Counted from the stretch's first letter, positions 50,191 to 59,020 are shown. The stretch is 64,000 nucleotides of DNA from Udaeobacter sp963725505 (GCA_963725505.1 CAVRYN010000005.1:558001-622000); one strand, 5' to 3'. Notes: a model not told the origin generated them from the sequence alone. Translations and numbers: made by a program.

Positions 50191-50421
50191 TTATCTTAAG
50201 TGTTCTTGAATCGCCGGTAAAGAAACCTTGAGGCTTTCTACAGCTAGTTGCCGTACTTGTGTTGCGACCTTGCTGCCTGCAAAAGCATGTGCAAGATTAT
50301 GCAGCGCCAATCCGGCAATGACTTCGTTTACGGCCTCGCTCAATTTGATATTAGGAGGGGGCCCAGGCCAGCAGCCCCCGTGAATAGCTTTCCATAGTTC
50401 AATGATGCGTTCAGGGTCCAT
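50191..50421 (-). CDS. Hypothetical protein, 76 residues
   Basis: Not recognised. Starts MDPERIIELWKAIHGGCWPG, helical, with ALHNLAHAFAGSKVATQVRQ near the middle. It stands on the opposite strand to the two-gene unit. Its length and balanced composition support a real gene, but there is no family match. Confidence 0.5.
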   Translation of the reverse strand: MDPERIIELWKAIHGGCWPGPPPNIKLSEAVNEVIAGLALHNLAHAFAGSKVATQVRQLAVESLKVSLPAIQEHLR

Positions 50422-50669
50422 ACTCTATCCTTTGTTTTTGTTATGGGTTGCTATAATGGCTACTGTAAGACCGCAACCCTTCGGGCAGTGCAGTAGATTG
50501 GCGGCAAGCGGTTTTCCAAAGTTCATGGAATCCTCTCAATCCGACATTTGAACTGGAAAATACCGCTGCAAGCCACGAAGCCCCATAGGACTTTAGTCGT
50601 ACCGTCCGAATCGGAGGCGTGAGGCGCGTTTGCGCTGCAACCGATGACTGGTGACCCGATGGTAAGGGA

Positions 50670-50800
50670 CGTTATTCAAATTTCTTCTAATCGCCGATTC
50701 GAGTTTTATAAACGCAGTTAATTTTTCATCTGCGTGCACGATGAAACGTTTTCCGTCGTCGCGGGCCGCGAAGCAATCCTTTGGGTTAGACCATTAGCGT
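50670..50800 (-). pseudogene. Fossil copy of the RFIVRADEKL family
   Basis: Reading the minus strand gives GKRFIVHADEKLTAFIKLES then AIRRNL in one frame, with the upstream half of the gene broken by stops (a TAA in DANG region). It is clearly related to the genes at 49827 and 53932. Confidence 0.5.
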
Positions 50801-51036
50801 CGTCACCCCGATCTCGCCTTGGCCGAGCGGGGAATAATATGATTGAGCCCGCCGATTGCGCGTAGGTTTTTCGGGTGGAAAGTTGGGACGGGGGCAGAAG
50901 CGGAGAAGCGGGGTCAAACATTTAACATTATTTCGTCCGACCAAGGTTGTTGCTTCTACAGGTTGACTATAAACATGGCGGTGTTGATGTCCCAGAGGCG
51001 ATTAGGCGTGACATCATGGACGCTGTAGCGCTGCGT

Positions 51037-51228
51037 CTAGGCACTGGTTACGGTGCCTGACTCCGGTGATGCAGGTAATTTTTCTAATTCAATTTCTTCC
51101 GCAAAAAGATTTGCGTGGAAAATTCCAGTTGCCGCACTTGCGCAATATCGCGCAGTTTCCGCGCTTACTTGTTCGCCAACAGCAACGGGGATTTTTGAAT
51201 CTAAATCATAAACGATAAAGGTTTTCAT
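51037..51228 (-). CDS. Small MKTFIVYDLDSK protein, copy 1
   Basis: 63 residues: MKTFIVYDLDSKIPVAVGEQ then VSAETARYCASAATGIFHAN. Nearly identical to the gene at 61218-61406 in the opposite orientation, with a matching ~70-base upstream region as well. The function is unknown; it resembles small phage-type proteins. Confidence 0.6.
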   Translation of the reverse strand: MKTFIVYDLDSKIPVAVGEQVSAETARYCASAATGIFHANLFAEEIELEKLPASPESGTVTSA

Positions 51229-51320
51229 TTTGAAAATTCCTTTCTATTACACTTTCATGGTTTCGGCCTTCTCTGATTTTGATCTCCACTTATGTACTTC
51301 GGGAGATCCGGCGCGATATT

Positions 51321-51403
51321 GCAGAAAACTTAAGCCGGATTAGACCCAAAAATCGGGCATTTCTCTTGAAAGATTCATTTTGTGGGCCCAATTCTCGTTA
51401 GGC
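51321..51403. repeat. attC-like recombination site 2
   Basis: Left TTAAGCCGGATTAGACCCAA, right TGTGGGCCCAATTCTCGTTA ending GTTAGGC. The right core GTTAGGC matches site 1, and the common AAGCCGGATTAGA block supports a shared origin. It lies 13 bases before the ATG of the cassette-like gene at 51417. Confidence 0.5.
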
Positions 51404-51416
51404 GAAAGCGCGCATT

Positions 51417-51731
51417 ATGAAAGTGCCATGCTGTCCACAATGCGGATTTGAATTTACACTCTGGCGCTCGTTGAAGCATTGGAACCCTTACAAGACGATC
51501 TGCCCCCAATGCCGCGCGAAATTGCGGATAAGGCATGCAACAGCTTTCTTCGTCTTATCAGGACTCCTCGGTCTCTCCATTGCAGCAGTGGCGATCATCT
51601 GCGAAGCGACTGGCAAGTGGGTACCTCGGAACAGCTTTACATTCTTCGCGTTTGCCGTCCCGTTTATCATCGTTCCATTCAGCATATTCCTATGGTCGAG
51701 GTCTCAGTATGTCTTTCATAAAAACGCCTAA
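51417..51731 (+). CDS. Zinc-ribbon membrane protein, cassette-like
   Basis: 104 residues with two CPQC motifs (CCPQCGFEF, ICPQCRAKLRIRH) forming a zinc ribbon, then two hydrophobic segments (residues ~46-65 and ~75-92). The function is unknown. It lies just after an attC-like site, and its TAA is part of GCCTAAC, an attC left core, so its boundaries look like an integron cassette gene. Confidence 0.6.
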   Translation: MKVPCCPQCGFEFTLWRSLKHWNPYKTICPQCRAKLRIRHATAFFVLSGLLGLSIAAVAIICEATGKWVPRNSFTFFAFAVPFIIVPFSIFLWSRSQYVFHKNA

Positions 51732-51770
51732 CCAATCGCTCGAGCCCAACTCCGAAAGCTTTCGCGAGCG
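51726..51770. repeat. attC-like left half-site 3
   Basis: GCCTAACCAATCGCTCGAGC followed by CCAACTCCGAAAGCTTTC has the R'' core GCCTAAC and the spacer and arm of typical ~60-bp attC sites. The right half with GTTRRRY was not found, so the site is truncated or diverged. Confidence 0.5.
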
Positions 51771-51865
51771 GAAACCGCCTTGGCCGCGGTGAAGTCCACA
51801 TTTGATTTTATGAAAGTGTTCCTGATGTTTGTGATACTCGGTTCCGCTAGCGGTTGCTGAGCACC

Positions 51866-52303
51866 ATGAAAGGTTGTTTCGAGAAGACTGGTGGCCTGTT
51901 TTATTTCGCGAGGATGTGCTCCAAGATTCGTCTGCACGCGCAGGGCAAGCTTCCGAAGGATTACCACGAGATGCTTGGACAAGGATTCGATGGCCGGACA
52001 TGCCGGTATTTGAGAGTCCGCTATGAGGACGTCAGGGCACAGGTGCTATCTGGAAAGACCGACGTGGAAGTTCTCGACTGGTGTTTCGTCAATGGTCGAC
52101 GGCTTACCGACGAGGAGATTCTGATTTACAACAGTTTTATGAGCAAACGGGGTTGGCACGATGATGAGACTGATGGATTCATCCCGGAGATGATTAAAAA
52201 GCATGGTTTGAGAGATGATGGCAGCGTGCTCACGGATTTTGACCTCATCGAGATGGACGAGGGCCGCTGGTATCCTGATATGTGGAGAGATGCCTGGAGA
52301 TGA
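51866..52303 (+). CDS. DUF5069-type protein
   Basis: 145 residues from MKGCFEKTGGLFYFARMCSK. RMCSKIRLHAQGKLPKDYHE, GFDGRTCRYLRVRYEDVRAQ and VLDWCFVNGRRLTDEE match the DUF5069 pattern (RxLxKIRLHAxGxLPxDY), a family of unknown function frequent in Verrucomicrobia. An earlier TTG at 51854 is possible. It is cassette-sized and lies after the truncated attC-like half-site. Confidence 0.7.
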   Translation: MKGCFEKTGGLFYFARMCSKIRLHAQGKLPKDYHEMLGQGFDGRTCRYLRVRYEDVRAQVLSGKTDVEVLDWCFVNGRRLTDEEILIYNSFMSKRGWHDDETDGFIPEMIKKHGLRDDGSVLTDFDLIEMDEGRWYPDMWRDAWR

Positions 52304-52304
52304 G

Positions 52305-52455
52305 GCGCGCCGGTATGCCGCGCCAAACGTAATCAACAATGCCATCGGCTTTGCCAAGTTTTTGAGGCGTTCGCACATCGCGCGTGTGATTCGCGTGTAC
52401 AATGGAACGGGCAACGTGATTTAGACGCACGAGCACGCGGGCGAGTTCAAGGAGT
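52305..52455 (+). pseudogene. Fragment of an HAGEFKEW-type gene
   Basis: One frame reads NNAIGFAKFLRRSHIARVIR, then VYNGTGNVI and, after a TAG, THEHAGEFKEW. It is related to the fragment at 53226-53443. The stop before THEHAG shows it is broken. The family is typical of soil Verrucomicrobia; the function is unknown. Confidence 0.5.
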
Positions 52456-52535
52456 GGTATGTTTTTGCCAAGCGTTCCGAAACTCTCCGCCACTTGCGCT
52501 TGCCGGAGCCGTGGCTGAGCAACCAAACGCCGAAA

Positions 52536-53198
52536 ATGCGACCCTATAAAATGTCCGTTTTATTAGTTGCCGGAATGGCGACGGCGCTGGTGTCAATGGA
52601 TGCAAATGCCAGCGGACCTTTTGTTGATGTCCGATCCGTTGATCCGACGATCACGGTTGAGTTGCGCTACGCAGGCCCAAATAATTTCCTTGGGCATTCG
52701 CTTTATCCCGTCGGAACACGAGCGCTCGCTCGTCCCGAAGTCGCCTCAGCTTTGGCTGTGGCCCAGAGCGTTCTGCGGCGTTACCAATATGGCCTCAAAA
52801 TCTGGGATGCGTATCGGCCGGCAGCAGTGCAGGCCGAGCTTTGGAAGGCGTCACACAACAGTGATTACGTTGCCAATCCCGAAATCGGCGTCGGCTCGCT
52901 GCATAGTTTGGGTATCGCCGTCGACGCCACCCTGGTCGACTCACGGAATCGCGACGTCCGCATGCCAACGGACTTTGACGAGTTTACTCCCGCTGCAATG
53001 GAGCCTTACATGGGTTCGTCTTTCGAAATAGGCGGACATGCGCGTTTGCTGAAGTACGCTATGCACAAGGCTGGTTTTTGCGGTTTACGCACTGAATGGT
53101 GGCATTTCACGCTCGCTGATTGGCAAAAATACTTGCCGCCTGAAAAAGCAAAGAGTGCCGCACAAGTTTTAGGAACCCACTGGGAAGGCGGATTGTGA
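52536..53198 (+). CDS. VanX/DdpX-like D-alanyl-D-alanine dipeptidase
   Basis: Hydrolyses D-Ala-D-Ala, either for vancomycin-type resistance or wall recycling. A signal peptide is at the start (MRPYKMSVLLVAGMATALVS). The zinc motifs are intact: SLHSLGIAVD (SxHxxGxAxD) and TEWWHF (ExWH). At ~220 residues it is close to VanX. It stands among cassette-like genes without vanRS/vanHA partners, so resistance is doubtful. A start at 52551 is also possible. Confidence 0.85.
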   Translation: MRPYKMSVLLVAGMATALVSMDANASGPFVDVRSVDPTITVELRYAGPNNFLGHSLYPVGTRALARPEVASALAVAQSVLRRYQYGLKIWDAYRPAAVQAELWKASHNSDYVANPEIGVGSLHSLGIAVDATLVDSRNRDVRMPTDFDEFTPAAMEPYMGSSFEIGGHARLLKYAMHKAGFCGLRTEWWHFTLADWQKYLPPEKAKSAAQVLGTHWEGGL

Positions 53199-53225
53199 TC
53201 GATTCGATACTCCGTGGTTTGCGGC

Positions 53226-53443
53226 AACCGGAGTTTACGAAGTTCGCCCGCGCAAAGATCATCGCGGCGTCGATGTAATATCCGATCCGCTGCCGTTCGG
53301 TCGGCTTGTGGTACGGCGAGCCGAACGCAATCAGCTACGCAAAGTTCTTCAGCCGCTCACATGATGCTGTGATTCGCGTTTACGATGAAGCGGGCAACGT
53401 GATTGAGACGCACGAACACGCGGGCGATTTCAAAGAGTGGTGA
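53226..53443 (+). pseudogene. HAGDFKEW-type gene with frameshift
   Basis: The N-terminal part reads VYEVRPRKDHRGVDVISDPL then PFGRL; the frame then shifts by one base (an extra G near 53309) to WYGEPNAISYAKFFSRSHDA and ETHEHAGDFKEW before a stop. Same family as the fragment at 52305. The function is unknown. Confidence 0.55.
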
Positions 53444-53931
53444 AATACTTTCTGGTTGCGCTATCGGCGGTGATAATAAAAGCCGATCCTATGCTTGGAC
53501 GATATAGAGATATCGTCGTCGATGATCAGCCGACAGAACAAAAAGCGGCATCTGCATGACAATGCGTCGGCGACGCGCTAAGCCAAGATTTATGCAGATG
53601 GGAAATTTCCGAGTGTCGCGATTAAAATTCCTAGGCAACTTGCCGCAGATGTCCTAACCGTTGTGGTGTCGGCGTTACGGGCATCCAAACCCATCACAGG
53701 CGGAACAAGGCGCGACGGGCACATAGGTAGTTACTAATCGCGATTAGTTGCAAAACCGTGGTTTCCACTGATTCATTGCCCGCGTTAATCGTTTTCGAGG
53801 CAGCGGGACCGTCGAGGACATCAGGAGCACATTTGCCTGTCTTGCCGGACCTTTCAACGTCCCGCAATTCTATGACAAATGGACAAAGATTCATGCTACA
53901 CGTGATGGATGGACAGAGCATGCGCGAAACC
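53444..53931. other. Gene-poor decayed stretch
   Basis: No complete gene. A plus-strand frame near 53800-54050 without a start reads PFNVPQFYDKWTKIHATRDG then WTEHARNLNGTTANPLQTLQ, perhaps a relic of a longer protein. Confidence 0.4.
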
Positions 53932-54189
53932 TTAACGGCACAACCGCGAATCCGCTTCAGACTCTTCAGGGCCGCATGAAGGAATGGAGGACGAGTAAAA
54001 CGCGGAAATCGCGACTTCAAGTTCCAAAAACGCCGTCAACTTTTCATCGGCTCGGACGATGAAACGCTTTCCGTCGCGATGCGCGTCCACAATCCAGATT
54101 GTTCGCCCCTGACAATCAACGGCTGAGACGTAACCGGAGCTCCAACCGCGTCTCTTGAGATTGTCGGCGACGCTTTCCCAATTCTTCAT
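53932..54189 (-). CDS. RFIVRADEKL-family protein, copy 2
   Basis: From MKNWESVADNLKRRGWSSGY. The middle VDCQGRTIWIVDAHRDGKRF and IVRADEKLTAFLELE are the family core, as at 49827. After LELE the C-terminus differs (ISAFYSSSIPSCGPEESEAD) and overlaps a plus-strand relic, so the native end may be lost. It is in tandem with the next gene. Confidence 0.55.
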   Translation of the reverse strand: MKNWESVADNLKRRGWSSGYVSAVDCQGRTIWIVDAHRDGKRFIVRADEKLTAFLELEVAISAFYSSSIPSCGPEESEADSRLCR

Positions 54190-54358
54190 CCGGTTCCGGG
54201 CAATCGCACTCATGACTATGTCCGTCGGTCTGAATTGCGGATTCGAGTTTGAGAAAGGCAACCAACTCTTGATCTGCATGCACAATAAAGCGTCCAGCGT
54301 CGCTGCGCTCTGCGGCCACAACCCAAATTGGTCGGCCTTTGCCATCGGTAGTCGCCAT
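54116..54358 (-). CDS. RFIVHADQEL-family protein, copy 3
   Basis: 80 residues: MATTDGKGRPIWVVAAERSD then AGRFIVHADQELVAFLKLES. It lacks the W-rich N-terminus of its relatives and starts at a Met within the usual VSAxDxxGR region, so it may be 5'-truncated. It overlaps the start of copy 2 in another frame; together they suggest a tandem duplication. Confidence 0.45.
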   Translation of the reverse strand: MATTDGKGRPIWVVAAERSDAGRFIVHADQELVAFLKLESAIQTDGHSHECDCPEPDEELGKRRRQSQETRLELRLRLSR

Positions 54359-54367
54359 GCAGGCGCT

Positions 54368-54860
54368 CAGATTTTATTTCCGGGCGGTCGAATTTCGGAG
54401 AGAACTGAATCGATGACTTGCTTGAAATCTTCGAAGGGTTGCGCGCCCACGATTATCTTGAGGACTTTGACTTTGCCGGTAGCCGGATCGGTGCGGCCGA
54501 GAAAGAAAGTGGGCGTCCCGGTAACTCCATCCGCTGCGGCTTCGGCGCGTTACTGATCGACTTCTTGGAACGACCATCTGCGGCATTTTGCAAGGCGACT
54601 GAATCGACCCCTGCTGGTTTGGCAAGATCGACAATCGCCTCTTCCGAGGTGGCGGCGGATTGCATGCCAAACAATTGGGTGCGCAGTTCCCAAAAACGTT
54701 TTTGCTCCGACGCGCATTGCCCCGACTCCGCCAGTCTGTGTGCCAGCGGGTGTATGTTTTCGAGTGGAAAATCGCGGAAGACGTAGTGGATTTGTCCGCT
54801 CTTTCTGCAATCCCGCCGATGCGCGGGAATGTTTCGCTGCTGTACGACCCGTCAATCCGG
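54368..54860 (-). pseudogene. DsbA/thioredoxin-like gene relic
   Basis: Segments KSGQIHYVFRDFPLENIHPL, AHRLAESGQCASEQKRFWEL and DGVTGTPTFFLGRTDPATGK then IIVGAQPFEDFKQVIDSVLS are DsbA-type (thioredoxin_4) motifs, but they lie in different frames with a TAA within DQ*RAEAAADGV, and the usual DFQCPYC redox motif is lost (DFQVRIDGSYSS). It is a dead disulfide-exchange protein gene. Confidence 0.75.
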
Positions 54861-55272
54861 ACTTGAAAGTCTGAGAACTCATGAGGTCAGCATCGCGTTC
54901 GCTTACCGCGGCTCGGCGCACGGTGTGACGAGGGTTTGCTGGGCGCTCGGCAAGGCTTGATTCGGCGCCACTAATTCTTCAGCTCCGGATTTCTTTTTGC
55001 AGCTGGATCTGTCCTTGATCAAGCGTCCAGTCGCGCCGCAACGATTCACTGGTGGACATGCCGGCGGGTGAGCAAGCTCGATGCTTATAGCGAAAGGCCA
55101 CCGGCGAGCGATAAAATGATTGCCTCAAGAGCCTATTGGCAAACACCGCTGACACAACTATGTCCGGGCAAGCTCGTCTTGCGCAAGTCCACAATTGTTG
55201 GCTCAGTGCTTCCTTAAACCGCGGTCTGAGGAGCTTACCGTGCCAAGGTGGCCGATTACTGTCGACAATCAC
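54861..55272. other. Gene-poor region
   Basis: No convincing gene. Frames on the minus strand continue the Cys-rich repeats of the next locus in degenerate form. No tRNA or repeat was recognised. Confidence 0.35.
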
Positions 55273-56252
55273 TCAGCCGCCATCAGTGCAGGCGACGGTT
55301 GCATTGGCGCGGCACAGTGGCCCCATCAATGCCAGCGATGAAGTGGCGTTGGTGTTGACCTCGGTGCCAATGGCGTATTGCCCATCGCAATTCGCGCAGC
55401 CCGAATTGCAGGCGACAATCACGCAGCCGCCATTAGTGCAGGCGACGGTTGCATTTGGCGCGGCGCAGTGGCGGCCGCATTGGCCGCAGTTGTCGACGTC
55501 GTTGGAGAGAGTTGTGAAGACACCACCGCAGAACACCTGGCCATTCGGGCAAGAGGAAGAAAAGTTCGACCACGCTGTGCCGGTGGTGAAGTTGCCTGCG
55601 GGCGTCTGCACGATTTGCCCGTAGCTCGTGCCAGCGGCGATGCTGTAATCGGTTCCGTTCAACGTGGCGTAGTGCTTGACCACGAGATTGCCCGCCATGT
55701 CCATATTCACGCCGGCGCCCGCGTTCGATGTGGAGTTGTTGTCTTAAACGCGAGTTGCCCTTCAGTTACCCGAATACCGTCGCCGGTGTTTCCAGCGGCG
55801 ATGCAATCGCGCACAATCGTGCTCGCTCCAGCGATCAATCCCGCGCGGCCATTGGCAGAAACCTGCAAACGGGTTAATTGCGCATTAGTCGCGCCGCCGG
55901 CGTCAATTCCACTTCCACCCCAACCGCGTGCGGTGCCATTGTAAATTACAATGTTCTGGCGCGCGCCAGAGACGACCGCGCCACTCAGTGAACCAGCCGT
56001 GCCCAACAGCGAGAAGCCGTTAAGATCGACGGTGACATTGTCGGCGGCGATGGCGATGCCGTTTTTACCGCTCGTGCCGCCGACGTTTCCCGTTAAATAA
56101 TAAGAACCGCTGGTCGTTATAATGAACTGGTTCGTGCCATCACCCGGCGTGTGCGTGGTATCGATGGGAGTGCGCGGCTGCACTTGGGCCAAGAGTAATT
56201 GTTGATCTAACAAAAACGCGACCAAAATGAACGGGAGCCGAAACGTTCTCAT
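55273..56252 (-). pseudogene. Secreted right-handed beta-helix protein with Cys-rich end, one frameshift
   Basis: Starts MRTFRLPFILVAFLLDQQLL (signal peptide), then a beta-helix part (GTSGKNGIAIAADNVTVDLN, VIYNGTARGWGGSGIDAGGA, STIVRDCIAAGNTGDGIRV). The frame changes near 55745, where one missing base would join LAFKDNNSTSNAGAGVNMDM. The second part has a Cys-rich segment (DVDNCGQCGRHCAAPNATVA) as in surface proteins of Myxobacteria and Planctomycetes. It is a probable cell-surface protein; the break could be an indel error. Confidence 0.7.
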
Positions 56253-56642
56253 GAAAGCGAAGCGCCGTCGTTCATCTAACAAACTTCGCGTGGCGTAGCA
56301 ATCTTTTTCGTTACGACGCCAACAGAAATAGGTAGAACCGTTTCAAGTGCCAGAGTGGCCGCGGTACAGTCGCTCCTGGGCACACCGCTCGGGGCGAGCC
56401 GGATCAGGCTCGAGGGCAATACGATCGCAGAGCAGCCTTCGAATGAGGCGCGGTACTACGACTCGTTCATGACGCTGAGCTCGCCGGTCAACGCGACCTC
56501 GCCAGTTGTGTTGCCGAACCGTACGGAGGGCAGATAACCAATCTGTACGACGGGTCGGGGGCCCTATCGACGGCTGCCATTCATCTCCGGAACCTTGATG
56601 ATAACTTGAGCATCAAACCGCGCACGCGCCTTTTTTTCTTAA
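56253..56642. other. Gene-poor region upstream of the beta-helix gene
   Basis: A 60-codon plus-strand frame (56355-56537) has no recognisable family. I see no repeat. The area likely holds the promoter of the minus-strand beta-helix gene. Confidence 0.35.
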
Positions 56643-56834
56643 TCAAAGTTCTTCAATGACGGCGTAGTGCAGCGCGTGAGGATGATTCGGAGCTGTCGCG
56701 AGCACCCGGCGATACACTTCCTGGGCGTCCACGAGTTGTTCATTCTTTTGCAGCAGGATGGCAAGCGAGACGGCTTCCTCCAACGTCAACTCGAGCGTCG
56801 CCGGTTCTGACTGCTCCATGAAGTGCGCGAACAA
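56643..56834 (-). CDS. Short TPR-like protein
   Basis: 63 residues: MFAHFMEQSEPATLELTLEE, then AVSLAILLQKNEQLVDAQEV and YRRVLATAPNHPHALHYAV. That is one tetratricopeptide unit (LA-x-YRRVL-x-P-x-HP-x-AL). The rest of a typical TPR protein is missing, so this is either a tiny TPR protein or a truncated one. It lies 31 bases downstream of hcp on the same strand. Confidence 0.5.
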   Translation of the reverse strand: MFAHFMEQSEPATLELTLEEAVSLAILLQKNEQLVDAQEVYRRVLATAPNHPHALHYAVIEEL

Positions 56835-56865
56835 GTCCCGCCTCCTTCAAGCGAGCGAGACAGGC

Positions 56866-57381
56866 TTAGCCTATTTTGTTGGCAACGAGATTGTAATTGA
56901 AATGAATCCCGGCATCGGGCACCGCATCAGGCGCTTGCGGCTTGTATTCGACGTCGATCTTAAGAAACGCCAGACTCACGGTCTCGGGCACTGGTTGGTC
57001 CGTGGCGCCAGCCTGTGTGACGCTGGTAATGATGACCTCATTCATCTTGATGACGAGGAATTCCTGCTGCGCCGCGGCGGGGTCCTTACTGCCGGCATCA
57101 AGTGGCTTCCGAAGGGTAATTGTCGCTTCCTGCAGGCGGGCACCCGTGGCACACGCTTGCATGAGTAGCGGCGACGCCTTGTCGACATTGTGAACGATGG
57201 AGAGATCCTGAAAGCGCGCTTTACCCATGCCCGGAACCGGTCGATCGCCTACACCCGGAACCACGGAACCAATGTTCGTCATTCCCCATGAGTATGAGAG
57301 CACTTCGATTTCGTCCTTGTGTTGGTCGTCGAGAGACTCGCCTTTGATGTCCCCGATCTTTGCAAAGATATCTGATGCCAT
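56866..57381 (-). CDS. hcp: Hcp-family type VI secretion tube protein
   Basis: Hcp forms hexameric rings of the T6SS tube and can also be an effector carrier. Family features: DIFAKIGDIKGESLDDQHKD, IEVLSYSWGMTN, ARFQDLSIVHNVDKASPLLM, QEFLVIKMNEVIITSV and ETVSLAFLKIDVEYKPQ. At 171 residues it is normal. No other T6SS genes are within the window, so it is an orphan Hcp, as found in many genomes with remote T6SS loci. Confidence 0.9.
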   Translation of the reverse strand: MASDIFAKIGDIKGESLDDQHKDEIEVLSYSWGMTNIGSVVPGVGDRPVPGMGKARFQDLSIVHNVDKASPLLMQACATGARLQEATITLRKPLDAGSKDPAAAQQEFLVIKMNEVIITSVTQAGATDQPVPETVSLAFLKIDVEYKPQAPDAVPDAGIHFNYNLVANKIG

Positions 57382-57887
57382 TGGACTCTCCTCAAGAATT
57401 TGCAGCCTTATTGACGAGACGGCGGCGATACAAACGCGACGTGATATCGACCACTGACCGATGGTATTTTAACTGTGCGCGATCTGGAGCATGAAGTTCT
57501 CGCAACCCGCGGGAGAACGCGACAGCGACACCGGAAGTTATAGGAATTTGCTTTTTCACCGATGAACCAGAGGATAGCGTCCAAAGGCTTTGGCACAAGG
57601 AAAAGATTGATAATTCAAGAAAGAGTTTTTGCACCTGTTTTCGCAACGTTGCACACCGTTGTCGACGCTAGGTAATTCTGGCATTCGGCTTTCTCAGTCC
57701 GTCGGAGAATTGCGCAGCCTTGCAGTAAAAAATTTTCAGACCATAGAAAATGATCGCGAACTTTGCACGGTGGGCGGCGATCACCGTAACGAGATTAAGG
57801 GTAAGTTGACCACTAGCGCTGGGCCAGAGGAGCTTCAGAAGTTCATGTGGCGACCACCGCGCGTGAGAGGCCACGCCGCTCGATCAT
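57382..57887. other. Gene-poor region upstream of hcp
   Basis: About 500 bases with only short, overlapping frames in both directions. I see no family, RNA or clear repeat. It likely contains the hcp promoter. Confidence 0.35.
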
Positions 57888-58434
57888 CTAGCCCGCAACC
57901 TCGAGCTCGAAGAACGGAGGATGCCTATCCTTCACCCACCACAGGCCGGCGCCTACGCTGACCAGGTGCTTGCTCAGGATGCCGCGATAGTACGAGCCAT
58001 TGCGCACGAAGATGTCGGTGTCGGTGCGCGTCGTATCGCACGCTCGCGCAGATCCTGCGCGCGTGGTGACTTCGACGTAAACGAGGCCGCGTGACATAGC
58101 GCGATTTGGCACCGTGGTAGCGACCTTCGGGGTAGCTGTGGAGCACGCCCTGAAACACGATGGTCGTGTTGAGGTCGCCACCGATGTGGTGCAAGAGCTG
58201 CTTCTGCAAATCACCGGCTGACCTCGGTGCCAGTGTTGCAGCCTTGCGTGCTTTCGATCCAGTGGTTCAGAGGCCGAACGAGCGACGAGCTCGCTCTTCA
58301 GCCGTGTTGTTTACCGGCGAAGCGAACACGAAATCGGCGAGGTTCGCGCGCTCCTCTGAGGAGACGACGCGGGTCTGCGGCGAGTCGTAGAAGCGGTGGT
58401 AGTAGCCTCCGTCGAGGCGGCGGAACCGATCCAT
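57888..58434 (-). pseudogene. Unidentified gene broken by a stop and a frameshift
   Basis: From the ATG at 58434: MDRFRRLDGGYYHRFYDSPQ then TRVVSSEERANLADFVFASP, an in-frame TGA after SFGL, then QLLHHIGGDLNTTIVFQGVL in the same frame, and finally a shift to DTDIFVRNGSYYRGILSKHL and LWWVKDRHPPFFELEVAG. The pieces look like one ~180-residue protein. I do not recognise the family. The gene appears dead. Confidence 0.45.
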
Positions 58435-58899
58435 GGCTTTTGGCAGAAGGGCGCAAAGCAGCCAATCAGCTCTTAATTGTGGGGGCGTCCTTTGTACCGC
58501 AGCCCAAACTCGCCAGCGAACCGTTTCTCAAGTTGTGGGAACACGAAGTCTTCAAGCTCCTGCTGGCCAAAGGAAAAATCGCCGCCGATGGTGGAGAATA
58601 TTCGCGTTGCAGCCTGCCTCATGTCGAGTGGAACCCAAAGAGCGAGAGGCTCCAGCACCGCTCAAGCGACTTCTGCGGTGGGAATGGATGATGCTTTTTA
58701 TTCGCCAGGAGCGGGCTGACGTATTCATGATGCCACCAGACCTCGATGAAATGACGACGCCGAGTCGGCAAGAAAAAATCGAAATCTGCGGCGAAAAATG
58801 TTTGACAAGAAAATCACGACGCTTAGTGAACCTGTGTAGTGAGGTTATTCACACCTGTTTACACCCACCGCTTCTGACGATCAAAGGGGGTGATACTCC
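58435..58899. other. Gene-poor region before a tiny Lys-rich gene
   Basis: A 61-codon minus frame (58473-58658; MLEPLALWVPLDMRQAATRI) is possible but unsupported. No repeats were seen. Confidence 0.3.
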
Positions 58900-58974
58900 A
58901 TGGCAGCTAAGAAAGGCTCGGCTAAGAAAAAAGCCTCCAAGAAAAAAGGGGCGAGGAAATCCAAGAGACACTAA
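58900..58974 (+). CDS. Tiny Lys-rich peptide, 24 residues
   Basis: MAAKKGSAKKKASKKKGARK followed by SKRH is a pure Lys/Ala/Ser/Arg peptide like the histone-H1 C-terminal repeats. A strong ribosome-binding site (AAAGGGGGTGAT) lies seven bases before the ATG, which supports translation despite its size. A role in DNA or RNA binding is inferred from charge only. Confidence 0.5.
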   Translation: MAAKKGSAKKKASKKKGARKSKRH

Positions 58975-59020
58975 CTCTGGATCATGACGGAAGAACTCAC
59001 CTGATTCGTTACTACGGATT

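Noticed and set aside
53694..54020. A 108-codon minus-strand frame
   Set aside because: It is Cys/Arg-rich without order and opposes a more protein-like plus-strand relic.
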